Shown here: one piece after another, positions 35,098 through 42,604 of the stretch
Layout of the letters: each line of letters starts with the position of its first letter
How positions within the stretch are numbered: position 1 is the stretch's first letter
Assembly: GCA_016707285.1 (NCBI GenBank)
Contig: JADJIA010000002.1
Span: 62,001 to 126,000, forward strand
Source: Ignavibacteriales bacterium
GTDB taxonomy: Bacteria; Bacteroidota; Ignavibacteria; Ignavibacteriales; Ignavibacteriaceae
DNA: 64,000 nt
Reading direction: 5' to 3'
Made by a program: the position numbers and the translations under genes
The notes under the pieces: generated by a model
What the model was told of the DNA's origin: nothing
The model's database searches: none
The model's input: the letters and a program-made list of their open reading frames with translations, nothing else

Positions 35098-36303
35098 TTA
35101 TAAACCAAGAGCCTTAAGATAATCAGAATTGATAAAACAGTTTTTCAATTTGATATTTTCGAGATATTGCGCGAGGATGATTTTAATCTTCGCCTGATCG
35201 GGTTTGTTATCTCTGATATATCCATAAGAGACATCAAATTTATTTGCAAAGGTGGTTATCAGATCATAATCTTTTGGCGGCACGATTGAGGTTATTCCCC
35301 TTTCGCTGTTAAGTTTTTTATAGGGCCAAAAACACCAACCGATATTTTCCTTTTCGAGCATCGTACGGAATTCAGTTATCCATTCATTGGTGTTTTCACC
35401 GGATTCACCCATCCAGATTGGCACCTGGTATTTTTCACCAAAATCGATATAGTCTTGAACCACATCTTTTGTTGCTGGGGTCCAGTATTTATGAAAAGTG
35501 TAAACCAGATTGTCATCAAACGGTTTTCCAAAAACTGAAAAATTGCTGTTCCACTGTGCACCTGCGATGAAGATAATATGGTTTTTATCAACAGTCCTGA
35601 TTGCCGCAGTTAATCTTTTGAAGAAGGGTTCAAGAAGCGGGTTCAGTTTATCTTTGTCGAAATAGTGGGCAATTGGTTCGTTAAGGAGGTCATAACCAAT
35701 CACAATTGGATCGTTTTTATAGGTATCCGCAAGTTTTGTCCAAATTTTGATGGTTAAATTGATATTCTCTTCCGATTCAAAAAGGAAAGGATAACCATAA
35801 CTGTCGTCGATGTTGTCGCCTGTCTGACCGCCCGGGGCGCAGTGCATATCAAGTACAACAGGGAGGTTCTCCTCGCGGCACCACTTAACAGCAGAGTCGA
35901 GAAGGGCGTAACCGGGACCGGTCAATTCCTGCTTTTCATCATCAGTAACAAAAAGCCGGTAATTAAAAGGTATCCTGATCGAGTTAAAACCACACTTTTT
36001 TAAAAACTTGATGTCTTCGTGAGTTATGTAATCGGTTCTGAACTTGTTCCAGAATTTTTCTGCTTCACGCTCTCCCAGAAGAATATCAAACAGATCATAA
36101 ATCAATCGTGGAGAGCTTACTTTTTCAAATTTGAACATATATCCTTCGGGAACGAGCCAGTTTCCCAGCCCGATTCCTTTAAGAAGTACAGGTTTTCCCT
36201 GGGGATCGAGAATCTCTTTCCCCTTTGTTGAAAAGAAACCCTTTTGTTGGGGATGAATAAGTCCAACAGCAGAAATAAAAAGAAGAAGCCAGAGGTATCT
36301 CAT
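35098..36303 (-). CDS. GH5 glucanase, periplasmic type without sorting domain
   Basis: A 401-aa exported glycoside hydrolase of family 5 with a short signal peptide (residues 1-18) and a single catalytic domain. The acid/base is in YDLLNEP (E209) and the nucleophile in IWMGESGEN (E300). The KGIGLGNWLVPEGYMFKFE opening resembles the exo-beta-1,3-glucanase-like branch. It has no carbohydrate-binding module and no T9SS tail, unlike the paralogue at 57926, so it probably stays in the periplasm. Its ATG overlaps the stop codon of the transporter gene by one base (TAATG). Confidence 0.88.
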   Translation of the reverse strand: MRYLWLLLFISAVGLIHPQQKGFFSTKGKEILDPQGKPVLLKGIGLGNWLVPEGYMFKFEKVSSPRLIYDLFDILLGEREAEKFWNKFRTDYITHEDIKFLKKCGFNSIRIPFNYRLFVTDDEKQELTGPGYALLDSAVKWCREENLPVVLDMHCAPGGQTGDNIDDSYGYPFLFESEENINLTIKIWTKLADTYKNDPIVIGYDLLNEPIAHYFDKDKLNPLLEPFFKRLTAAIRTVDKNHIIFIAGAQWNSNFSVFGKPFDDNLVYTFHKYWTPATKDVVQDYIDFGEKYQVPIWMGESGENTNEWITEFRTMLEKENIGWCFWPYKKLNSERGITSIVPPKDYDLITTFANKFDVSYGYIRDNKPDQAKIKIILAQYLENIKLKNCFINSDYLKALGL

Positions 36304-37631
36304 TATTTCGCCTTGTTAGCAGCTTTTTCGAAACTTGGGACACTTCCTGCTATTCCATAATAAGCAATAAACGCATAACAGAGAACAGGGAGGATAAATG
36401 CGTGATGCAGACCAATTGAAGAGTCGGCGATGAGACCCTGAAGTACCGGGATAAGTGCTCCGCCAACTATTGCCATACAAAGGATTCCGGAAGCCTGACC
36501 TGTATGTTTGCCAAGTCCTTTAATCGCAAGGGAAAAGATGGTTGGGAACATAATAGAGTTAAAAAGCCCGACGAGCAGGATTGACCAGATGGCAACCTGA
36601 CCATTTGTGAGCATCGAAACGACAACCAGGATAGCAGCGGCAACTGCATTAAATCCAAGAACCTGTCCGGGATTAATTTTTCTCTGAACTGCAGAGCCAA
36701 TAAATCTTCCAACCATTGCACCACCCCAATAAAATGAAACAAGTTTTCCTGCATCCATTTCAGCGAGGGAGTTATCGAGGAATACAAAATAGTTGACAAG
36801 GAAACTGCCAATTGCAACTTCAGCACCCACATAAACGAAAATACCAACAGCACCAAGGATCAAGTGTTTATATCCCCATGCACTTGGATGAAGATCGTCA
36901 TAACTTTGTTTTGCACCATCTTCAGATTCAACGCTTCCGGCTTCAATTTGTGGTAATTTTATGTAAGCAAAAACTGCAGAAAGGATCAGGAGAGCAGCGG
37001 CAAGAGCGAGATAAGGAACTTGAACAGCAGTAGCTTCAGCCTCTATGTACGCATTCAGGGCTGCAGGAGCCATTGTTGCCATTTCTTCTGATGTTTTCAC
37101 AGCAGTTGAAAGAATAAGGAGTGAACCAAAATAAGGCGCAACAGTAGTTCCGAGTGAATTAAAAGCCTGGGTCAGGTTCAATCTTGATGAAGCTGTCTCA
37201 GGTTTCCCAAGGATGGTGACATAAGGGTTGGCTGCCACTTGAAGAAGTGTAATACCGGCGGCAAGGATAAAAAACGCCAGCAGGAAAACAGGATAAGACC
37301 TTAAACCTGCAGCGGGATAAAAAATCAATGTTCCCACACCTGCGGTAAGAAGTCCAATAACAATTCCTCTTTTATAACCAACTTTCTCAACCAATTTCCC
37401 GGAAGGGAGTGAAACGAGGAAATATGCAAGGAAAAAAGTGAACTGCACCAGCATCGATTCCGTATAGCTGAGTGAAAATACACTTTTAAGATGGGGAATG
37501 AGGATGTCGTTTAGACAGGTAAGAAATCCCCACATAAAAAAGAGGGAAGTAAGTATCGTCAATTCAGGCATGTAGTTTGCTGTACTACCACTGTTTTTTA
37601 TTTTACCGGCATTAGGTATCGTTGTTGCCAT
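36303..37631 (-). CDS. FucP/GluP-like sugar:H+ symporter (MFS)
   Basis: A 442-aa inner-membrane protein with about 12 transmembrane helices. It matches the FucP/glucose-galactose MFS group (LTSLFFMWGFLTCLNDILIP, GYKRGIVIGLLTAGVG, LLQVAANPYVTILG, LNLTQAFNSLGTTVAPYFG). It is predicted to import a monosaccharide, most likely glucose given the glucanase genes around it. The start has a GGAG box. It is the first gene of the minus-strand operon. A -24/-12 element lies 46 bases upstream, and two palindromes shared with the symporter gene at 42605 lie further upstream. Confidence 0.92.
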   Translation of the reverse strand: MATTIPNAGKIKNSGSTANYMPELTILTSLFFMWGFLTCLNDILIPHLKSVFSLSYTESMLVQFTFFLAYFLVSLPSGKLVEKVGYKRGIVIGLLTAGVGTLIFYPAAGLRSYPVFLLAFFILAAGITLLQVAANPYVTILGKPETASSRLNLTQAFNSLGTTVAPYFGSLLILSTAVKTSEEMATMAPAALNAYIEAEATAVQVPYLALAAALLILSAVFAYIKLPQIEAGSVESEDGAKQSYDDLHPSAWGYKHLILGAVGIFVYVGAEVAIGSFLVNYFVFLDNSLAEMDAGKLVSFYWGGAMVGRFIGSAVQRKINPGQVLGFNAVAAAILVVVSMLTNGQVAIWSILLVGLFNSIMFPTIFSLAIKGLGKHTGQASGILCMAIVGGALIPVLQGLIADSSIGLHHAFILPVLCYAFIAYYGIAGSVPSFEKAANKAK

Positions 37632-37676
37632 TATATCTCCGTTGGACTGAATAGGTTATTTCAAAGCTAATCTATA

Positions 37677-37692
37677 TTCAATAATTGTGCCC
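37677..37692 (-). promoter_or_regulatory. Candidate sigma54 promoter of the FucP-like operon
   Basis: Read on the minus strand, GGGCACAATTATTGAA has GG, the GCAC core and TTGAA at -12 with correct spacing. The -12 has A where C is usual, the same deviation as at 29240-29255. Predicted transcription would begin about 35 bases before the ATG. Confidence 0.5.
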
Positions 37693-37754
37693 TTCAATAA
37701 TTGTTGGAATTCGACCGAATAATATGGTTAAGATAGCCGGGAATTCATCTCGTA

Positions 37755-37791
37755 TTATTATTTTAATAATTTCAACTTATCAAATTAATAA
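37755..37791. promoter_or_regulatory. Pair of 15-bp palindromic sites (enhancer candidate 1)
   Basis: TTATTATTTTAATAA (37755-37769) and TTATCAAATTAATAA (37777-37791) are separated by 7 bases, giving 22-base centre spacing (two helical turns). The first is the exact reverse complement of the site at 42472-42486. The proximal site ends 63 bases upstream of the -24 element of the FucP-like operon. A TATATTTG box at 37844-37851 may serve the divergent sensor operon. Confidence 0.65.
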
Positions 37792-37873
37792 ATATTGACG
37801 GGATAAATGAACGGGGATGGGAAAAATCTAAAATTTAATAATCTATATTTGCATTAAAATTTGCGGAAAGTTT

Positions 37874-39187
37874 ATGAATCTCGAAAAGATATTTTACATT
37901 GTGGCGAGCACGGTACTTGTAACGGTATTTGTGTTGATAGTTTTCATTTTTTCTCCTGTGTCGTACGACGAAAGTATTTTACAGGATGAAAAGGTGATTT
38001 ACTATGCAGAGAATATCTCTCCCTCATTGCGAAAGATCATCGACGGATTTAATGAAAAATATAAGGGAAAGATCAGGGTTGAGACCATTGATCTATCATT
38101 TGATAAATTTAGTACAAACGAGAGGAAAGAGCTTCTCGCCCGGTATCTCAGAAGCAAAAGCAGCAGGATTGATATTTTTAGTGTCGATATAATCTGGGTG
38201 CCCCGTTTTTCGAGGTGGGCAATGCCACTTAACAGATATATCGACTCTTCCTTAGTTGAGGATGTTGTTCCGCATTTCCTTCCCACAAGTTTTCACAAAG
38301 ATTCACTGGTTTCGATTCCCCTTTATGCGGATGTAGCATTAATGTTTTACAGGGATGACCTGTTGGAAAAAGTTCAGGATGCAGAAGAATTTCGAAAAGA
38401 GTTGTCTTCTTCTATCACCTGGGAGAGATTTATTGACTTACAAATGAAGGTGGATGCAGCCAACGGGAGGGTTAACAAACCTTTTTATCTTTTTCAGGCG
38501 GATGTATATGAAGGGTTGATGTGTTCATTTACGGAACTGATGAGTAACCACAAAAATCCGATGGTTGCTTCTGAGGTTAAACTGGGGGAGGATGATGAAT
38601 TATCAAAAAAATCGATTAAGTTCCTTGTTGATCTCGTGCACCAAAATAAAATTTCACCACTCGAAGTGATAAAATTTAAGGAGATGCAAAGTTATCAGTA
38701 TTTTTTTGAAAAAGATGCATTTGCTGTTAGAGGCTGGCCCGGATTTTTAAGCGAAGACAACAAGTTTTTTCCAAAAGAATTCAGGGGGAAGGTAAAAGCT
38801 GCACCCCTACCACATCTCGATGGAAGTTCACCTGCTTATGTATTTGGCGGATGGAATCTTATGGTCTCAAAACTTTCCTCAAAGATTCAAGAGGTAAGGA
38901 TTTTTATTGAATATATGCTAAGTGATGAAATCCAGAAATTTCACTACGAAGATGGAAATGTTTTACCAGTGAAAAAATCTGTTTATTCTGATGCCACATT
39001 TCTTAAAAAACACCCCGAGCTGGTCTTTTATCAAAAGTTGTTTGAAAACGGGATTCACCGACCAATGTTTGAGAGGTACACAGGTCTCTCCGACATAATC
39101 GTTAAGCATATAAATGAAGCGATTGAGAAAAACATTGAGCCCGGGCAGGTTTTGCAGAAGATCAAAAATGAGATCGGGGCGAAGTAG
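37874..39187 (+). CDS. Membrane-anchored sugar-binding protein, probable sensor subunit
   Basis: A 437-aa extracellular solute-binding protein of the ABC sugar-binding type (GWPGFLSEDNKFFPKEFRGK, PLPHLDGSSPAYVFGGWNLMV). It is held by an N-terminal membrane helix (residues 5-28) without lipobox or cleavage site. No ABC permease or ATPase gene is present; the next genes encode a histidine kinase (6-base gap) and an NtrC-type regulator. It is therefore inferred to present a sugar ligand to the kinase instead of serving transport. The start has a GGAAAG Shine-Dalgarno sequence. Confidence 0.87.
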   Translation: MNLEKIFYIVASTVLVTVFVLIVFIFSPVSYDESILQDEKVIYYAENISPSLRKIIDGFNEKYKGKIRVETIDLSFDKFSTNERKELLARYLRSKSSRIDIFSVDIIWVPRFSRWAMPLNRYIDSSLVEDVVPHFLPTSFHKDSLVSIPLYADVALMFYRDDLLEKVQDAEEFRKELSSSITWERFIDLQMKVDAANGRVNKPFYLFQADVYEGLMCSFTELMSNHKNPMVASEVKLGEDDELSKKSIKFLVDLVHQNKISPLEVIKFKEMQSYQYFFEKDAFAVRGWPGFLSEDNKFFPKEFRGKVKAAPLPHLDGSSPAYVFGGWNLMVSKLSSKIQEVRIFIEYMLSDEIQKFHYEDGNVLPVKKSVYSDATFLKKHPELVFYQKLFENGIHRPMFERYTGLSDIIVKHINEAIEKNIEPGQVLQKIKNEIGAK

Positions 39188-39193
39188 AATATC

Positions 39194-40666
39194 ATGAAAC
39201 AAAGTCTCACAAACAAAATCAAAGAGTATCATTTTGAGTTCAGGCATGTAACGGTGCTGTTCATAATTCTCTTTTCATTCCAGTTGATCGTTTCTTTTAT
39301 TAATAAATCGTCAATTAAAAATTTCCTCGACACAACTCAAGACTGGTATCAAAAAGAATCAGCTGAGGAGATTGCAAACCTGACGGCAACCGTGATAGAA
39401 CTTTCCATCGAATCGGTTGATGCCAAAATCAAAATTCCCCCTGCACAAGAGAATAAAGTGATTCAATCATTAGATATCATTTTCAGTCAGCAGCAACTTA
39501 CCCACAACATCGACCGGTTGTTTATAATAATGGAGAATGAAGGAAAAACCTTCAGTATTAATGACGGCAGAACACTTTATTCTGTGGTCATCGGCTCTGA
39601 TCGATCACTATTATCAACCGAGATAGATAAAAATGTTGAGGCACTTTATAAATCCATCGAAGGTGAACTTGAGTCAACCGAAAGAATCAAAACGGTGGTC
39701 AGAGATAAACAAACTTTCCATGTTTTTGTGCCATTTGTTGTAAGAGGGGAGTTTATTGGAGCCATTTATATGGAGATCTCACCCGACTTCAGTTCGATTA
39801 GCAATCAGGTAATAAGCAGTTATGATGAAACCTCCGTTATCTATCTTTCGCTGATCACCCTTGGGCTGCTTGCGATGTATTTTATATCGTCGTACACAGT
39901 AAAAGAGAGGGATGAAACCCAAAAACTTCTTTTTGACGAACACGAAAGAAATCTGAAAAAACAGATCAATTACGAAAATGAGCTGATATTTACAAAACGG
40001 ATCTACCATACTCATCATAAAGCAGAAAAAGTGATGGGATTTATAAAAGAGGATTTGCGAATGTTGGAACTCGACAATATTGATGAGATTAAATATCGCG
40101 TTGCAAAATATTCAAACTTTGTGTCGAGAGTTATTTACGATATGAAGTGGTTTGATCCTCCAATCCAGACGATAAGAAACCAGATGTTCCGTACTGATCT
40201 CAACGAAGTTGTGCGATTTATTGTTGGTAATATTTTCCAACGGGTAACAACAACAACCGATGCCTACAGGATTGAATGTAAGTTGGAACAGAATTTGCCT
40301 GTAGTTAATGTAAATGAGTTTGTGGTTTGGGAAATTATTGAACCTCTGATACAAAATAGTATTGACCATGGATCGGAGGATAATCTTGTTGTCACGGTGG
40401 AGACCAGACACGATCCCGAAAAAAAATGTTCGATCCTGAGTGTAACTGACAACGGGAAGGGAATCGACGGCAGCCTGCTCAAATTAAATGAAAATGGAAT
40501 CAAGTATCTGTTTGTTGAAAACACTACCACCAAGTCCCAGGGTTTACGAAACTCGGGTTACGGGTGTTATATCGCATGGGAGATGACGAAAAGATGCGGT
40601 TGGGAACTTGATGCACAAAATCTTCCCGAAAAAGGATGCCGGTTTACAATTACAATTAAACATTAA
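39194..40666 (+). CDS. Membrane sensor histidine kinase of the glucan locus
   Basis: A 490-aa kinase with two membrane helices (about 17-37 and 217-235) enclosing a periplasmic domain of about 180 residues. A coiled coil (240-275), a dimerisation segment with a candidate phospho-acceptor in RIYHTHHKAEKVMGF, and an HATPase domain (EPLIQNSIDHG, SVTDNGKGID, LRNSGYGCYIAWEM) follow. The periplasmic domain has no named family that I recognise; it could contact the binding protein encoded just upstream. It is probably the partner of the response regulator gene 18 bases downstream. Confidence 0.87.
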   Translation: MKQSLTNKIKEYHFEFRHVTVLFIILFSFQLIVSFINKSSIKNFLDTTQDWYQKESAEEIANLTATVIELSIESVDAKIKIPPAQENKVIQSLDIIFSQQQLTHNIDRLFIIMENEGKTFSINDGRTLYSVVIGSDRSLLSTEIDKNVEALYKSIEGELESTERIKTVVRDKQTFHVFVPFVVRGEFIGAIYMEISPDFSSISNQVISSYDETSVIYLSLITLGLLAMYFISSYTVKERDETQKLLFDEHERNLKKQINYENELIFTKRIYHTHHKAEKVMGFIKEDLRMLELDNIDEIKYRVAKYSNFVSRVIYDMKWFDPPIQTIRNQMFRTDLNEVVRFIVGNIFQRVTTTTDAYRIECKLEQNLPVVNVNEFVVWEIIEPLIQNSIDHGSEDNLVVTVETRHDPEKKCSILSVTDNGKGIDGSLLKLNENGIKYLFVENTTTKSQGLRNSGYGCYIAWEMTKRCGWELDAQNLPEKGCRFTITIKH

Positions 40667-40684
40667 AGAGATTGAGAGACAGAA

Positions 40685-42142
40685 ATGATCTTCCAGGATA
40701 AAAATATTAGTATCCTCCTTATTGAAGATGAAGAATTTGACGTAAGAAGAGTGAAAAAAACGGTAGAACCATTTTCGGAAAAAATGGAAATTGTCCATTT
40801 CGTTTCAAATGGAAAGGCTGCTCTCGAATATCTTGAGGAGAACCGGAACAAAATTGATGTGGTGATAATGGATTACCAGATTTCCGGAGGGTTGATGGGT
40901 GAAGACCTGATCCACAAAATTAAAACCATCGATTCTTCGATCCAGATAATTGTTATCACGAAAATGACAATTAATCTTTCCGATTATCATTTTGCCAACC
41001 GTCTTATTAAGGCGGGAGCTTTTTGGTACTGCACCAAATATCCGGGTGATATTGATGATTTTATTTATCAGCCTACCGATTTTATTCTGAGTATCTTTAA
41101 TGCCCATGAAAAAAGTCTGCTCGAGCGTGACAGAATGCGTTCAATGCAAAAAATCAAACGGAATGTTGCTGATATACTTTTGCAGAAAAAGATTATTGGA
41201 GAATCACCCCTGATGCTCGACTTAAAAAACGATCTTGACCGACTGGCACAAAGCAATATTAACATCCTGATCAGGGGAGCTTCGGGTACAGGGAAGGAAT
41301 TAGTTGCACATAATATCCATTATCGGAGTGACCGAAAATATGAAAATTTTGTGGTGGTCAACTGCGGAAGCCTTCCCGACCAACTTGTTGAAAGTGAGCT
41401 TTTTGGGTATGAAAAGGGTGCATTCACGGGAGCCGACAAAAAAAAACCGGGGCTGTTTGAGATTGCCAACCACGGAACAATTTTTCTCGATGAGATTACG
41501 GAACTTCCACTTGCTGCTCAGGTGAAACTTCTAAGAGTAATTCAGGAAGGTGAAATCGAAAAGATTGGCAGGACAGAGACAGTAAAAGTTGATGTCAGGG
41601 TAATTGCAGCCACAAACAGGAATATTGAGCAGGAAGTAAGGGAAAAGAGATTCCGCGAAGACCTCTACTACCGGTTAAATGTTTTGCCCGTTGTTGTTCC
41701 GGACTTAAAAAAACGGGTTGAGGATATCCCATCTTTGATCGATCACTTTTTGCGAAATATAAGTATTGACATGGGGAAGGAGAAACCAATAATCCCCAAC
41801 GAAACGATGCAGATATTTGTGAAATATGACTGGCCCGGAAATGTAAGGGAGCTAAAAAATGTTGTTCAAAGGGTGTTGTTCCATTCGGGGAATACAGTGT
41901 CACCCATGAATGCAGTAAAAGCTCTCGGCATTGTTTATGAAACGGGAGGTGGTGACGACGGTTTTAAGGATATATTTAATCCTGAAAATATAATTGATCT
42001 AAAGGATGCCGAAAGAGTATTCAGAGAACGATATTTCAACTTTGTAAGGACTCATTCTGTGTCAGATGCCGATGCCGCCAAAAAAATGGGAATTGCCCCT
42101 CCCAACTATTACAGAATGATGAAAGAGCTTGGGTTGAAATAG
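40685..42142 (+). CDS. NtrC-type sigma54 response regulator of the glucan locus
   Basis: A 485-aa response regulator with the full NtrC layout. The receiver domain (1-130) has E14-D15-E16, phospho-acceptor D63 in VIMDYQIS and K118. The AAA domain has Walker A GASGTGKE (198-205), the sigma54-contact loop GAFTGA (245-250) and TIFLDEITE. The Fis-type helix-turn-helix is at the C-terminus (DADAAKKMGIAPPNYYRMMKEL). It is predicted to bind the paired palindromes at 37755-37791 and 42450-42486 and activate the transporter promoters nearby. It is the third gene of the binding protein/kinase/regulator operon. Confidence 0.93.
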   Translation: MIFQDKNISILLIEDEEFDVRRVKKTVEPFSEKMEIVHFVSNGKAALEYLEENRNKIDVVIMDYQISGGLMGEDLIHKIKTIDSSIQIIVITKMTINLSDYHFANRLIKAGAFWYCTKYPGDIDDFIYQPTDFILSIFNAHEKSLLERDRMRSMQKIKRNVADILLQKKIIGESPLMLDLKNDLDRLAQSNINILIRGASGTGKELVAHNIHYRSDRKYENFVVVNCGSLPDQLVESELFGYEKGAFTGADKKKPGLFEIANHGTIFLDEITELPLAAQVKLLRVIQEGEIEKIGRTETVKVDVRVIAATNRNIEQEVREKRFREDLYYRLNVLPVVVPDLKKRVEDIPSLIDHFLRNISIDMGKEKPIIPNETMQIFVKYDWPGNVRELKNVVQRVLFHSGNTVSPMNAVKALGIVYETGGGDDGFKDIFNPENIIDLKDAERVFRERYFNFVRTHSVSDADAAKKMGIAPPNYYRMMKELGLK

Positions 42143-42150
42143 GGCAGTGT

Positions 42151-42235
42151 AAAATAGTTCCACGGATGCCACGGATTGGACACGGATTTTCACAGAATGA
42201 GGGGAGGCTGATACACGCAGATTAGACGTGCCGAA
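42151..42235 (+). repeat. Dispersed intergenic repeat, copy 3a
   Basis: AAATAGTTCCACGGAT followed by CACGGATTGGACACGG and GATACACGCAGATTAGACG. It matches copy 2 (33081-33126) closely and shares the ACACGCAGATTAGAC word with copy 1. It is in inverted orientation to copy 3b. Confidence 0.7.
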
Positions 42236-42290
42236 GGCAATCTGGACGCTACGAATATCAATTCCCTTTCAGGGCAATTATAATATTCAT

Positions 42291-42412
42291 CCGTGGAATC
42301 AGTGAAAATCCGTGATATCCGTGTAACTATCTCCCTTCCTCTGCGAAACTCTGTTTAATCTGCGTGTATCTCCCATCGGGATGCCTTCGGCATGCAGTCC
42401 CCCTTCATCCGC
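42291..42412 (-). repeat. Dispersed intergenic repeat, copy 3b
   Basis: Its reverse complement aligns with 1386-1508 over about 120 bases at roughly 85% identity by eye, including GGGGACTGCATGCC and GGGAGATACACGCAGATTA. Together with copy 3a it makes an imperfect inverted pair just upstream of the symporter control region. Confidence 0.75.
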
Positions 42413-42449
42413 TTCGTCCCGGTAATAAATATCCCTAACTGTGATTAAC

Positions 42450-42486
42450 TTATCAAATTGATAAACCGTTGTTATTAAAATAATAA
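42450..42486. promoter_or_regulatory. Pair of 15-bp palindromic sites (enhancer candidate 2)
   Basis: TTATCAAATTGATAA (42450-42464) is a perfect 7-1-7 palindrome. After a 7-base gap, TTATTAAAATAATAA (42472-42486) follows. The order, spacing and proximal site sequence are the same as upstream of the FucP-like operon read in its own direction. The pair ends 74 bases before the -24 GG, against 63 at the other locus, a difference of one helical turn. Confidence 0.7.
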
Positions 42487-42558
42487 TTGACAGGGGTTTT
42501 GCTTTCTTGTGAAATTCCCAATATTAAGAATTTGATGGAAAAGCAGTGTAAATTTTCA

Positions 42559-42575
42559 TTGGCATGATTTGTGCA
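42559..42575 (+). promoter_or_regulatory. Sigma54 (-24/-12) promoter of the sodium:sugar symporter gene
   Basis: TTGGCATGATTTGTGCA has GG and GC ten bases apart and matches the sigma54 consensus at nearly every conserved base. Transcription would start near 42586, about 19 bases before the ATG at 42605. Confidence 0.75.
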
Positions 42576-42604
42576 TTACAACGATTCAACAATTGACTGA
42601 ATGA

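Larger units (their letters stand above)
42143..42604. other. Intergenic region with repeats, enhancer pair and promoter
   Basis: This 462-base spacer holds no gene. From 42151 to 42412 it is built from two copies of the dispersed CACGGAT repeat in opposite orientation, which could pair as a large imperfect stem. The palindrome pair and the -24/-12 element of the symporter gene occupy 42450-42575. Confidence 0.75.

Noticed and set aside
37795..37830. A sigma70 promoter starting with TTGACG for the sensor operon
   Set aside because: No -10 box is present 16-18 bases downstream; the later TATATTTG box is more in keeping with Bacteroidota promoters but lacks a clear upstream element.
37874..42142. 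A sugar ABC transporter
   Set aside because: Only the binding protein is present; its neighbours are a kinase and a response regulator, with no permease or ATPase.
42143..42604. An insertion sequence or transposon end
   Set aside because: The inverted repeat copies flank no transposase and match dispersed non-coding repeats; no target duplication was found.
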